A DNA stretch of 64,000 bases from Rhodopirellula sp. (GTDB taxonomy: Bacteria; Planctomycetota; Planctomycetia; Pirellulales; Pirellulaceae), in assembly GCA_002701385.1 (NCBI GenBank), contig NZVD01000007.1, forward strand, positions 1-64,000, written 5' to 3'. This document shows positions 36,948 to 44,960 of this stretch, in pieces; position 1 is the first letter of the stretch, and each line of letters begins with the position of its first letter. Made by a program: the position numbers and the translations under genes. Under the pieces are notes generated by a model. It saw only the letters and a list, made by a program, of their open reading frames with translations, had not been told where the DNA came from and did not search any database.

Positions 36948-37790
36948 TTAACCAATTTTGGCTTTCAGATCAGTCAGTAGGTTCACGGCATGGCTTATCT
37001 CAGCCTTTTGGCGTTCCGGTTCCTGAGGGATCTCGCGTTCGATCGTTAATGGGCCGGTATAGCCAAGTTCGTCCAACGTTCGTAGATAGTTTTCCATACC
37101 GACGTCCCCTTCTCCGAGTGGCACTTCGGCTCCCCATGTTTCTCCGGGTTGGTCAGACCAAGTGCCATCTTTGCAGTGAATGCTTTTCACAAAAGCTCCC
37201 ACTTTTTGTAAAGCTTCAATTGGTTCTCCTGTCCCGTACAGAATCATGTTGGCAGGGTCGAAATTGACAAACAGATTGTCTCGTCCCACATCGCTGATAA
37301 ATTGCAGTAGCCCTTCAGCGGTTTCCTGTCCAGTCTCCAGGTGTAATGCCTGGTTGTTTGCCTTGCAGTGATCAAGCAGATCCTGAGTGACTGCTACGAT
37401 TTCCTGATAGAGTGGATCGGAGTTGTCGTGCGGGATGAAACCAAGATGAAGAGCGACAACGTCGCAGTTTAATAATCTCGCGAAGTCGGCAATTTCCTTC
37501 ATCTCCTGCACGCGATCTGAACGGGTTGTCGGTGGCACTAACCCAACGGTATCGACCACAGTTGGAATATCGGCATAGCTTTCGCCTTCAAATCCCCCGA
37601 ATACTGCGGTAAGTGTAATACCAAGCTCTTGCAGTTGAGCGAGAAACTTTTCTGCATTCTCAGGAGTTCGCGTTTCTTTTTCAGGGGCGTGCAGCTGGAT
37701 CGTGGGAACACCCAACTCATGGGCAACTTCAATTTTGACTCCGAGTCCGGCGTCGATACTGGTAAACACTCCGATTGGCCACTTTTCCAT
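36948..37790 (-). CDS. Sugar phosphate isomerase/epimerase (AP-endonuclease-2 fold)
   Basis: A 280-residue TIM-barrel protein of the xylose isomerase-like family. It has MEKWPIGVFTSIDAGLG at the start, a ALHLGFIP block, LHLETGQETAEGLL with metal-binding Glu, and VNFDPANMILYG. The ATG at 37790 has a perfect AGGAG element upstream; the longer frame to 37841 is not needed. Substrate cannot be assigned. Such genes often accompany Gfo/Idh oxidoreductases in planctomycetes; one is convergent just beyond. Confidence 0.82.
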   Translation of the reverse strand: MEKWPIGVFTSIDAGLGVKIEVAHELGVPTIQLHAPEKETRTPENAEKFLAQLQELGITLTAVFGGFEGESYADIPTVVDTVGLVPPTTRSDRVQEMKEIADFARLLNCDVVALHLGFIPHDNSDPLYQEIVAVTQDLLDHCKANNQALHLETGQETAEGLLQFISDVGRDNLFVNFDPANMILYGTGEPIEALQKVGAFVKSIHCKDGTWSDQPGETWGAEVPLGEGDVGMENYLRTLDELGYTGPLTIEREIPQEPERQKAEISHAVNLLTDLKAKIG

Positions 37791-37876
37791 TGGGTTCTCC
37801 TCGAGGGCGTAAGGTGGTTTAAGCTTGGCTACATGCCGCATTATACAACAATGACGAGCGGGTCATAGTTGGGCCA

Positions 37877-39859
37877 TTAAATTCGATCTAACGAATCTAT
37901 CCATTGAGCCAATGACTCTCTTAAGCTGTCCGTTAACTTACCGGGAGCTTCCAATTCTTGTTCGCTCACGGGGTACTTGGCATCCTTTAGTGCTTTCACT
38001 GCATTAGCAACAGCAGCACTGACAGGCGAGCCTTTGACCAGAATGGCGTGAAAGGCAACTCGCTCTGCAGGGTCGTTTGGAGCAATTCCTGCTCGTAATG
38101 GAAAGGGAGCGTCGATCGGGATAATACCACGGACTAAATCTCGATACGAGAACCCCAGAATCAGGGCCATTGCTCCTCCCGCCTGACGCCCTATGGCAAC
38201 AATCCGATTACGGTCGATATTGTACGTGTTGATCACATTATCCATCGTTTTACGAATGAATTCGATTTCGGTAGGTTGCCAGCGATTTTCATCCTCAGCT
38301 TTAGGGGCCAGCACAATTAGATGGTGTTTTGCAGCCAGCTTCTTCCATTGTTCCACGAGTACTTCGTCGTTGACATCTCCGGGAGCATGGAGCCAGACAA
38401 TCAGTCCATGAGCAACATCGCTTCGGTAGTTGTCCGGTATGATAGCGTGGCAGTCGTTGGCTTCTTCTGGCAGTTTGATTTGAACAGTACCAGTTGCGAG
38501 GTTGTTGGCAGGTGCTGCGATGGATGGCGGACTGTGCCCATCGATTGATGGTGTGTCGAGAGGTAAAGGGCTCAGGGTGAGTTCCGTATTCATCTCCTGG
38601 CCATCTCGAAAGAAGGTGATGGTAATAACAGCCGACGGTTCAAAGTTCGCTAATTCCACTCTGAGTTGATTGTGATCCGCCACATCAGTTTGATTGAGAG
38701 AAGTAATTAAGTCCCCTGGCTTGATGGCAACCGTTGCAGCTGGACTGTTGGGGTAGACGTATCGAACAAGTACGCCAGCCTCTCGGTGGTTTCTGTCCGG
38801 TAGTATGCCTAAGAATGGGTGTTCATACGGTTCTAGCGTTTCGGCTAATGTTAATTCCGTCATCGCAACGGTACCGTCGCGTTGATACTTGAGTGAAATG
38901 GTGTCGCCCGCGTAATGTGCACCCAAAATATGACGCAATTCAGATTGACGGGCAATCGGCTTGCCAGCCATCTCGATAAGAGTGTCTCCTTTTTTGAGTC
39001 CCGCATCATGAGCTGGCGATTTCGGTTGAACCGCTATAATCTCGGCCGGCAAGTCGTAGACGTTGCCCGACGTTAAGGAGACTCCGATGCGGCCAGGGTG
39101 TAGGTTTTCTCCCGCTTTAAGTTTCTCCAAATGAGGTTCTAGATCGGCTAGAGGAACGGCAAACCCAATTCCGGAGTCATACCATTCCGTGCCGTCGGAT
39201 TGTCCGCCTTGTGGATGTGGAGTTAGAGGAGTTAATACGCCAAATACTCGCCCATGGATGTCAATAAGAGGACCACCGTAATTTGCAGGAGAGATCTTGG
39301 CATCGGTTTGGATGGCCTTGCCCCAAATGCGATTGGAGGCACTTATAATACCAACACTTTGGTTTGAGATGTTACGAGAAAACGTCTTCCCTAAAGCGAT
39401 AGCCCATTGGCCAACGGTGATTTCTTCTCGAGGTACGAAAGGTAGAATTGGGTACGACTCGTCGGTGTTGACTTTGAGTAGCGTTAAATTGCGGCTGTGA
39501 TCATGAGCAATGATTTTTGCGGCTGCACGTTTGCCGCTGGGAGTGGTGGCCAGAATCGAAGTAAGGCTATCTCTTACCATGGTCGAACTGGTAAGGACAT
39601 ATCCATCGGAAGAAACCGCTAAACCGGAGATGGGACCAATTTCCTGAGACTCCAGGCCGCCCACTAATTCCAATTGTACAACGCTCGGACTAGCCTTTTC
39701 GACCGCAGCCTGAAGAGCCTTTTCTTCACGCTCTAGTAATTCATCTTGTGCGGCGGCTGACGAAATCCAGCCGAGAGACGAGAGCAGTAGCAGGAATGTC
39801 AGTTTCTTGGTGACCAATATTTTGCTAGTTAGGCGAGGTGAGAGAGGTACGGGTTGCAT
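37877..39859 (-). CDS. Secreted HtrA-like pseudoprotease with two PDZ domains and a degenerate alpha/beta hydrolase
   Basis: A 660-residue secreted protein (signal peptide to about residue 37). Residues 50-240 keep the trypsin-like fold but no triad: T93 stands where HtrA has His (LTSSTM), N124 at the Asp position, Y194 at the Ser (PANYGGP). Two PDZ-like domains follow (about 255-340, 345-430). From 460 on, a dienelactone-hydrolase-like domain is seen, but its elbow reads GRQAGG with Q559 where the nucleophile Ser belongs. It is the last gene of the HtrA series, 7 bp after its neighbour. It is most likely a scaffold or binding protein. The substitutions are seen directly; inactivity is inferred. 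Confidence 0.85.
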   Translation of the reverse strand: MQPVPLSPRLTSKILVTKKLTFLLLLSSLGWISSAAAQDELLEREEKALQAAVEKASPSVVQLELVGGLESQEIGPISGLAVSSDGYVLTSSTMVRDSLTSILATTPSGKRAAAKIIAHDHSRNLTLLKVNTDESYPILPFVPREEITVGQWAIALGKTFSRNISNQSVGIISASNRIWGKAIQTDAKISPANYGGPLIDIHGRVFGVLTPLTPHPQGGQSDGTEWYDSGIGFAVPLADLEPHLEKLKAGENLHPGRIGVSLTSGNVYDLPAEIIAVQPKSPAHDAGLKKGDTLIEMAGKPIARQSELRHILGAHYAGDTISLKYQRDGTVAMTELTLAETLEPYEHPFLGILPDRNHREAGVLVRYVYPNSPAATVAIKPGDLITSLNQTDVADHNQLRVELANFEPSAVITITFFRDGQEMNTELTLSPLPLDTPSIDGHSPPSIAAPANNLATGTVQIKLPEEANDCHAIIPDNYRSDVAHGLIVWLHAPGDVNDEVLVEQWKKLAAKHHLIVLAPKAEDENRWQPTEIEFIRKTMDNVINTYNIDRNRIVAIGRQAGGAMALILGFSYRDLVRGIIPIDAPFPLRAGIAPNDPAERVAFHAILVKGSPVSAAVANAVKALKDAKYPVSEQELEAPGKLTDSLRESLAQWIDSLDRI

Positions 39860-39866
39860 TGGTGAT

Positions 39867-40868
39867 CTACTTCCCCTGTAGGACGAATTCGATTAACTCG
39901 TCATCACGCTGAATGACGAGAGTGACATCATCGATCTGGTCAATAAGTTCTAGTTCGCTACGCAGTGTTGAGCAGGAGTCTATTCGGCGATCGTTGAGAT
40001 ACAGGATTAGGTCGTCTGGGCGAATGCCATTCTTCTCAGCCTCGGAATCTGCAGTGACCGAGTCAATAAAAGGGGGCGTCTTTGCCAGCACATCTGGTAC
40101 TAATTGAAGACCGAGTGTCTTAAGTGTATGTGGGATTTCCGGACGAATGGCGTCTTCATCGAGACTTCGCGGTCGGGTTCGTCCTGCTAGAATGTCTTTA
40201 ACAGCTGAAGTAAGCTCCTGAATCGGTACGGCGTAATTTAACCAAGTGCCATTCTGGGAATTGCGAAGCTCTTTTCCCAGCAAACCTGCCAACTCACCAT
40301 TTCTGTTCGTTAAAGCACCTCCGGCTGCTCCAGGGTTATTAGTAATGGCATCCAGCACGTAGACAGACCCCTTGTAAGTTGTTTTAAATGCTCCTCGCCG
40401 CGCATTGAGTGGAGTTGTGGCTGCAACGATTCCATGCAGCACACTGTTTGGTTCATCGCCGGTTGCAATTTTGAATAGATTACTGAATGTGAGGATACGA
40501 GCTCCGGGGGCAACGGATACGGCATCTCCAAGCTTGAACGCATCGAGACCATCGGTGTCAATTTTTAAGACGGCGATTTCCAACCGAGGATCGGCTCCGA
40601 TGATTTCACCCTGGAACTTTCGGCCGTCATCTAACGTGACAGTGATGTAGTCCGTGTCCAGAACGTAGCTCCAGACTGTCAGGATATGCCCTTCTCCACT
40701 GATCAAAAAACCGCTTTGATACCCTTCCAGGCCGCGGATTCCTCCAGCACCATAGATTTTGACCATCTTCGGCTGGACGCTTGCTGAAACGACGGAAAAA
40801 TCAGCCGCTTGCGTCGTTGGTGCTGTGCTAATGCCGACCAGCAATAAAACGAATAGGAAGTGTTTCAT
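39867..40868 (-). CDS. Secreted HtrA-like pseudoprotease with one PDZ domain
   Basis: A 333-residue protein with a signal peptide (to about residue 21), a trypsin-like domain and a C-terminal PDZ (about 250-333). The triad is gone: S67 in ILTVWSYV at the His position, E97 at the Asp position, and A182 in PGAAGGA at the Ser position. Its start overlaps the stop of the active HtrA gene by 1 bp (TAATG), so translation is coupled. It may bind misfolded proteins or regulate the active enzyme. Confidence 0.86.
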   Translation of the reverse strand: MKHFLFVLLLVGISTAPTTQAADFSVVSASVQPKMVKIYGAGGIRGLEGYQSGFLISGEGHILTVWSYVLDTDYITVTLDDGRKFQGEIIGADPRLEIAVLKIDTDGLDAFKLGDAVSVAPGARILTFSNLFKIATGDEPNSVLHGIVAATTPLNARRGAFKTTYKGSVYVLDAITNNPGAAGGALTNRNGELAGLLGKELRNSQNGTWLNYAVPIQELTSAVKDILAGRTRPRSLDEDAIRPEIPHTLKTLGLQLVPDVLAKTPPFIDSVTADSEAEKNGIRPDDLILYLNDRRIDSCSTLRSELELIDQIDDVTLVIQRDDELIEFVLQGK

Positions 40869-42664
40869 TATTCCGTTCTTTCCCCGATATTGAACTCGAA
40901 GTCTTCGATATTTAACTCTCCATAAACGGTGTCACCGTGATGAATTTCCAGTCGACGAGGTAGCATGCGGCCATTTACTGATTCGTATTCAGAGAAGTAA
41001 ATTTCACATGGATCCACACCCAAATCCGGGAACATTTCCATTGAGGTAAGTAAACCGGTGGATGGTGAGAAATAGAAACGACACTCAATAACACTATGAG
41101 TGGCTACCAGGACATCTTGTTTTTCTTTGTGTTTGGGAGTTGGCATGGAGCCCAGATAGTAAACATCTCCGAACTGCGTAATGCCAGTTTGTTGAATGTG
41201 CTTCCATAAGTGCAAGGCAACTAACAGGCCACCGCTGCCCCGTGGAGACTCCTGTTGCCCCAGGTCATTATCAAGTACAGCAAAAGCCTTTCCCTGCGGT
41301 AATTCAGCATCCACTCGAGTTTTCGTGAGCGTGATCGTGGCGTCACCCAGATTTCCAAGTTTTCCACGGAGTACCCAGTCACCTTTTGCCGTTTCGGGTT
41401 TTGTCTGTTGTGTATAGGCGTCCCAGACGCGGTTTTGGTTCAGGCGATTGAAATGGAAGTTCGCAAACCCCCGGCGTGCGGCGTAGAAAGGCTGGACAAC
41501 GGCTGGGAGTTCAGGCGAAGCCGGTTTGGCCGGCTTGGGTTGCATCGGTTCCTCGGGCGTTTCAGGGTCCTCGCTATCAGGCATGGGGGCAGGACGTTGC
41601 TGTCGATTGGGCTGGACTCGAGCAAGCAATTCTTCCGGGGAATGCACTCCGGTTAACCTGACAAAGGTATCAATGCGTTCGCCTTCATGGAGGAAGGATA
41701 ACGGGACTCGCCATCCTCGTGGGTAGATTCCCAATACGTTTTTGAATCCATTGACGGTTGTTATGTTCCGGCCACCAAAAGACAAAAGCTGATCACCATA
41801 GCGCAGTCCACGGCGAAATGCATCCGAGGATTCAGAAATGTTGGTGACGATGACACCGCCCTTCTCATCGGTCGAAACGGTTGCTCCGAGTGTAGCATGG
41901 TCGAGGATACGTCCACTGTGTAGAAATCCCATGAAATGCTTGATTTGATTGATTGATATGGCATACCCAACACCTACATTGACTCGTCCTCGTTTTTCAA
42001 ACGAGCCGCGGCCATTGATTCCGATCAGGTCACCGTTTTCGTTGTATAAGGGCCCCCCCGAATTTCCAGGATTGATGGAGGCATCAGTTTGAATGCAATC
42101 CGCATACTCCAGCAGCGTCCCTGCAGGATATTGGTACCTATGCACACCGGACACGATGCCATAGGTGACGGTTGGATTGAAATCCGTGGCCAGTAAAAAA
42201 GGATTGCCGACGGCAAAGCACCAGTCACCAACTCGAACTTGATCACTATCCTCTAATTTGGCGTAGGGGAAGTCATCACGTCCCAGGAGCTTGATTAAGG
42301 CCACATCTCCGACCGGGTCGATGCTTACGAGGATAGCATCGTAGAGTTCGCCGTCATTGATGGCGCATTTCATCGCCGTGCCTGCAGGCTGAACAACATG
42401 GTAGTTGCTCAAGGCATATCCGTCAGGGCTGATGAGCACTCCGGAGCCTCCCCCTTTACCTTCATTGGCAAACACCATGACGGTTGAAGCACTAGCTTTT
42501 TTGATAGCTGCGACTCGCTTTGCTTGAGACGCAAGTACATCTGCGGGCACTTCCAGTTGCTGGGCGGACACCATAGTGGACAGAAGTGTCAACCCACATA
42601 ACGTTGCCAATTGCCGCAAGTATCTGTGCAATATTACCCGGGCTCTTTTTTGTGTTTTCATCAT
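40868..42664 (-). CDS. HtrA-type serine protease with PDZ and unknown C-terminal domain
   Basis: A 598-residue protein exported by an N-terminal signal (to about 35). The trypsin-like domain has an intact triad: H89 in SNYHVV, D120 in DPVGDVALI, S202 in PGNSGGP. A PDZ domain (about 255-345) is followed by a Pro-rich linker (about 350-395) and a roughly 200-residue C-terminal region beginning PFYAARRGFANFHFN that I cannot assign. In this operon it is the only member that can be catalytic. It overlaps the upstream NPCBM gene by 4 bp (ATGA). Confidence 0.9.
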   Translation of the reverse strand: MMKTQKRARVILHRYLRQLATLCGLTLLSTMVSAQQLEVPADVLASQAKRVAAIKKASASTVMVFANEGKGGGSGVLISPDGYALSNYHVVQPAGTAMKCAINDGELYDAILVSIDPVGDVALIKLLGRDDFPYAKLEDSDQVRVGDWCFAVGNPFLLATDFNPTVTYGIVSGVHRYQYPAGTLLEYADCIQTDASINPGNSGGPLYNENGDLIGINGRGSFEKRGRVNVGVGYAISINQIKHFMGFLHSGRILDHATLGATVSTDEKGGVIVTNISESSDAFRRGLRYGDQLLSFGGRNITTVNGFKNVLGIYPRGWRVPLSFLHEGERIDTFVRLTGVHSPEELLARVQPNRQQRPAPMPDSEDPETPEEPMQPKPAKPASPELPAVVQPFYAARRGFANFHFNRLNQNRVWDAYTQQTKPETAKGDWVLRGKLGNLGDATITLTKTRVDAELPQGKAFAVLDNDLGQQESPRGSGGLLVALHLWKHIQQTGITQFGDVYYLGSMPTPKHKEKQDVLVATHSVIECRFYFSPSTGLLTSMEMFPDLGVDPCEIYFSEYESVNGRMLPRRLEIHHGDTVYGELNIEDFEFNIGERTE

Positions 42665-43872
42665 TTTATGAGTTTTCCATCACCCAGGTTAAGCAGGTCA
42701 CCAATGTCTAGGTTTTTTCCATAATCTACGGTAATTGAAAGTCTGCGAACGCCTGTGATATCCAGATCCAAGACTCGAATATCCTCAGGGTCAGTCAAGA
42801 AGTCCTTAAACAGCTGTCGATTGTCTCCAAGGATGATTAGTTCTAAATGTCCCCGCCCTTTGGATTCTTCTGCCAAGCCAGCCGTCAAATGCAGGTGGTT
42901 AAACTCGTCCGTAAGGCGATAGACCAATTCAGTTTTACTACGCAGTGATAGCCCTTTACTAAACGTCTGTTCGCCAATAATCAACTCGCCACCATTGGCA
43001 TTACGGTCTTTTACAGGAGCGTATAGTTGGGTTAGGCGATTGCGAATGAGCCTGCCGGTCAAATACGGAGTCCACTCAGCCCTCTCGGGTTCTAAGTCAC
43101 TAAGGTAGGCGATATTAGAACTAGCAAATCGGAGTTGTTGGATGTTCTCTAAGCCCAGAGTGATCGAGTCTCCTAAACCCGTTTCAAATGACAGTGAGTT
43201 TTCTTCAGATTTCCATGTCAATCGGCGGGCTTGCCACAGGTTTCCTTGCAAGTCGTGGATTTGGCAAATTGTTTTTGCGACTTCGAGCGAACCTGGTTTC
43301 AATAGTTTGATACCGGCAAGTTTGGAGAGTTCAACAGGTATTCGGTCACCGTCAAAATTGAATGTGACCGCCTGCTCGTCGACTCGCTCAATAATACCTT
43401 CTAATTCGTCAATTGCGCCACTGGGACGCAATACAATCAGAACGTCGCCAGCAGAATCCGCTTCGAGAATGGCGTTGTAATCCTGCTGAGCCTCTTCCGT
43501 TAGTTGGCGGAACTGGATACTGGAGATACTATCGCTTTTGAGACGGTAACTTAATTCCTCTGCAATTGTTGCCCGGGCATTGGTTGCTGTAGCAAGCACG
43601 TTGCTGGCATGGATTGTACTGCCATCGTGGAGTTGGATAGCGAACTTGTTGTTGGGAGGTACCTCTGCATTAGCATCGCTCAGGTTGATCGTCTGCAATT
43701 GCTCGATCGCTAACGTCTTAGTTTGACCATCCGAGGTGAATTTAAGATTGTCGTCACTAAGTTCGGTTACCTCTCCGACCAATTGACTGCCGTCAATAAG
43801 AGTGACTTCACTCTGTGGTTCGGCAAAAACCAAAGTTGTTGCCAAAATTACAATTGTATTCCAAATCTGCAC
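42661..43872 (-). CDS. Secreted protein with C-terminal NPCBM-like domain
   Basis: A 403-residue protein with a signal peptide (about 1-18). The N-terminal part contains two or three short beta repeats of the form DGSQLVGEVTELSDDNLKF. The C-terminal 130 residues resemble an NPCBM/NEW2 jelly roll (FSKGLSLRSKTELVYRL, then LSITVDYGKNLDIGD), a domain often binding carbohydrate. It is coupled to the HtrA gene by a 4-bp overlap and lies 46 bp after the next upstream gene. The role is presumably envelope binding. Confidence 0.72.
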   Translation of the reverse strand: MQIWNTIVILATTLVFAEPQSEVTLIDGSQLVGEVTELSDDNLKFTSDGQTKTLAIEQLQTINLSDANAEVPPNNKFAIQLHDGSTIHASNVLATATNARATIAEELSYRLKSDSISSIQFRQLTEEAQQDYNAILEADSAGDVLIVLRPSGAIDELEGIIERVDEQAVTFNFDGDRIPVELSKLAGIKLLKPGSLEVAKTICQIHDLQGNLWQARRLTWKSEENSLSFETGLGDSITLGLENIQQLRFASSNIAYLSDLEPERAEWTPYLTGRLIRNRLTQLYAPVKDRNANGGELIIGEQTFSKGLSLRSKTELVYRLTDEFNHLHLTAGLAEESKGRGHLELIILGDNRQLFKDFLTDPEDIRVLDLDITGVRRLSITVDYGKNLDIGDLLNLGDGKLIK

Positions 43873-43918
43873 GTCGCAGTTTACCTCCCCCGGAAGTGCT
43901 TTTTCCTAAGTGACGGGT

Positions 43919-44944
43919 CTAGCTTCCGTCACGAGCCAGTTTTCGAAAGTACTCTTCAATGACTTCACGATAATGAGCGGGCAATTCTTTGCTGATTTGC
44001 TGTAACGCTTTTTGTCGTTCTTTGGGAGGCAATGCCCCCCAGTCGTCCGCCTCACCGTGATTGCGGCGGTCTACATTGCCTGGGCCACTTCCACCAAGAG
44101 GATTGGAGTCCTGAGCTGGTGAACTTGGATTAAGGCTGCCTTGCCCCTGGCCGCTTTGCTGCTGTTGTTGCTGCTGTTGTTCCAACTCTTCAATCATTTT
44201 GTCCAATTTGGCGATGACGTCATCTTCTTCTTTTCGCACGCGAGTACCTGCGCGGCCCAGTTTAAGGCGACGTTGAATGTCAGACATTAGCCGAGCGACT
44301 TCATCCAAGGAGTCCTTTTTTAGCGGGGCGATGTCCGCTTTCATTAGGTTGGCAAGTGTCGAGTATCGACGAGGAATGTCCGCTTCGTTTTCAAGCAGCA
44401 ATTCGATGGATGCAAGGCACTTATCTTTGGCCAGAATACGATGATATCCAGTTGCCTGGTAGAACAACAAGGTAGCGGGATCTGCGACCTGTTGAGGCCG
44501 GATGCCCTCAAGGACTTTTAAACATTCGTCTTGAAGCTGGCTTTGAGCTAACCAGCGAGCATAGTAGAGCTTGAGGTTGTTAATCACGAATGGAGCGAGA
44601 TCATCTTTACTTAAAATCGCCGGTATTATGTGAGCTTCGGTTGCTGGGGTAGTTTCCAGTTTGGCGACTAACGTGGCAACATCCCGATTTGTCAGGATTA
44701 AGCTGTTAACGAGTTGGTCTAGCAAGAGGGATTGGTCCCCGGATGCTAGCGGAGTATCCCAAAGGATGCCGATTTGAAGGCGGACCGTTTCGTCTGCGTC
44801 TTGGTTCTTGAGGTGATCTTCCAGTTGCGCCCGAATTTGACCAGCATCAGGAATGTTCCATGATGCTCGTTTTTCTAAATCGTCAGCAGCAAAAACTGTT
44901 GCTGTCAGCATTAACAATACGCAGATGGTTTTTGTAATATGCAT
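43919..44944 (-). CDS. Secreted Gln-rich protein
   Basis: A 341-residue protein starting MHITKTICVLLML with a signal peptide cleaved near FAADD. It is mainly helical, with a Gln-rich segment (QQQQQQQQSGQGQG) and a C-terminal stretch that includes WGALPPKERQKALQQI and HYREVIEEYFRKLA. No enzymatic motif is recognised. The ATG at 44944 has GGAG upstream; the longer frame to 45025 overlaps the next gene. It lies 16 bp after the 618-residue gene and follows it in the same transcript. Confidence 0.75.
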   Translation of the reverse strand: MHITKTICVLLMLTATVFAADDLEKRASWNIPDAGQIRAQLEDHLKNQDADETVRLQIGILWDTPLASGDQSLLLDQLVNSLILTNRDVATLVAKLETTPATEAHIIPAILSKDDLAPFVINNLKLYYARWLAQSQLQDECLKVLEGIRPQQVADPATLLFYQATGYHRILAKDKCLASIELLLENEADIPRRYSTLANLMKADIAPLKKDSLDEVARLMSDIQRRLKLGRAGTRVRKEEDDVIAKLDKMIEELEQQQQQQQQSGQGQGSLNPSSPAQDSNPLGGSGPGNVDRRNHGEADDWGALPPKERQKALQQISKELPAHYREVIEEYFRKLARDGS

Positions 44945-44960
44945 GTAAACTCCGATAGGC

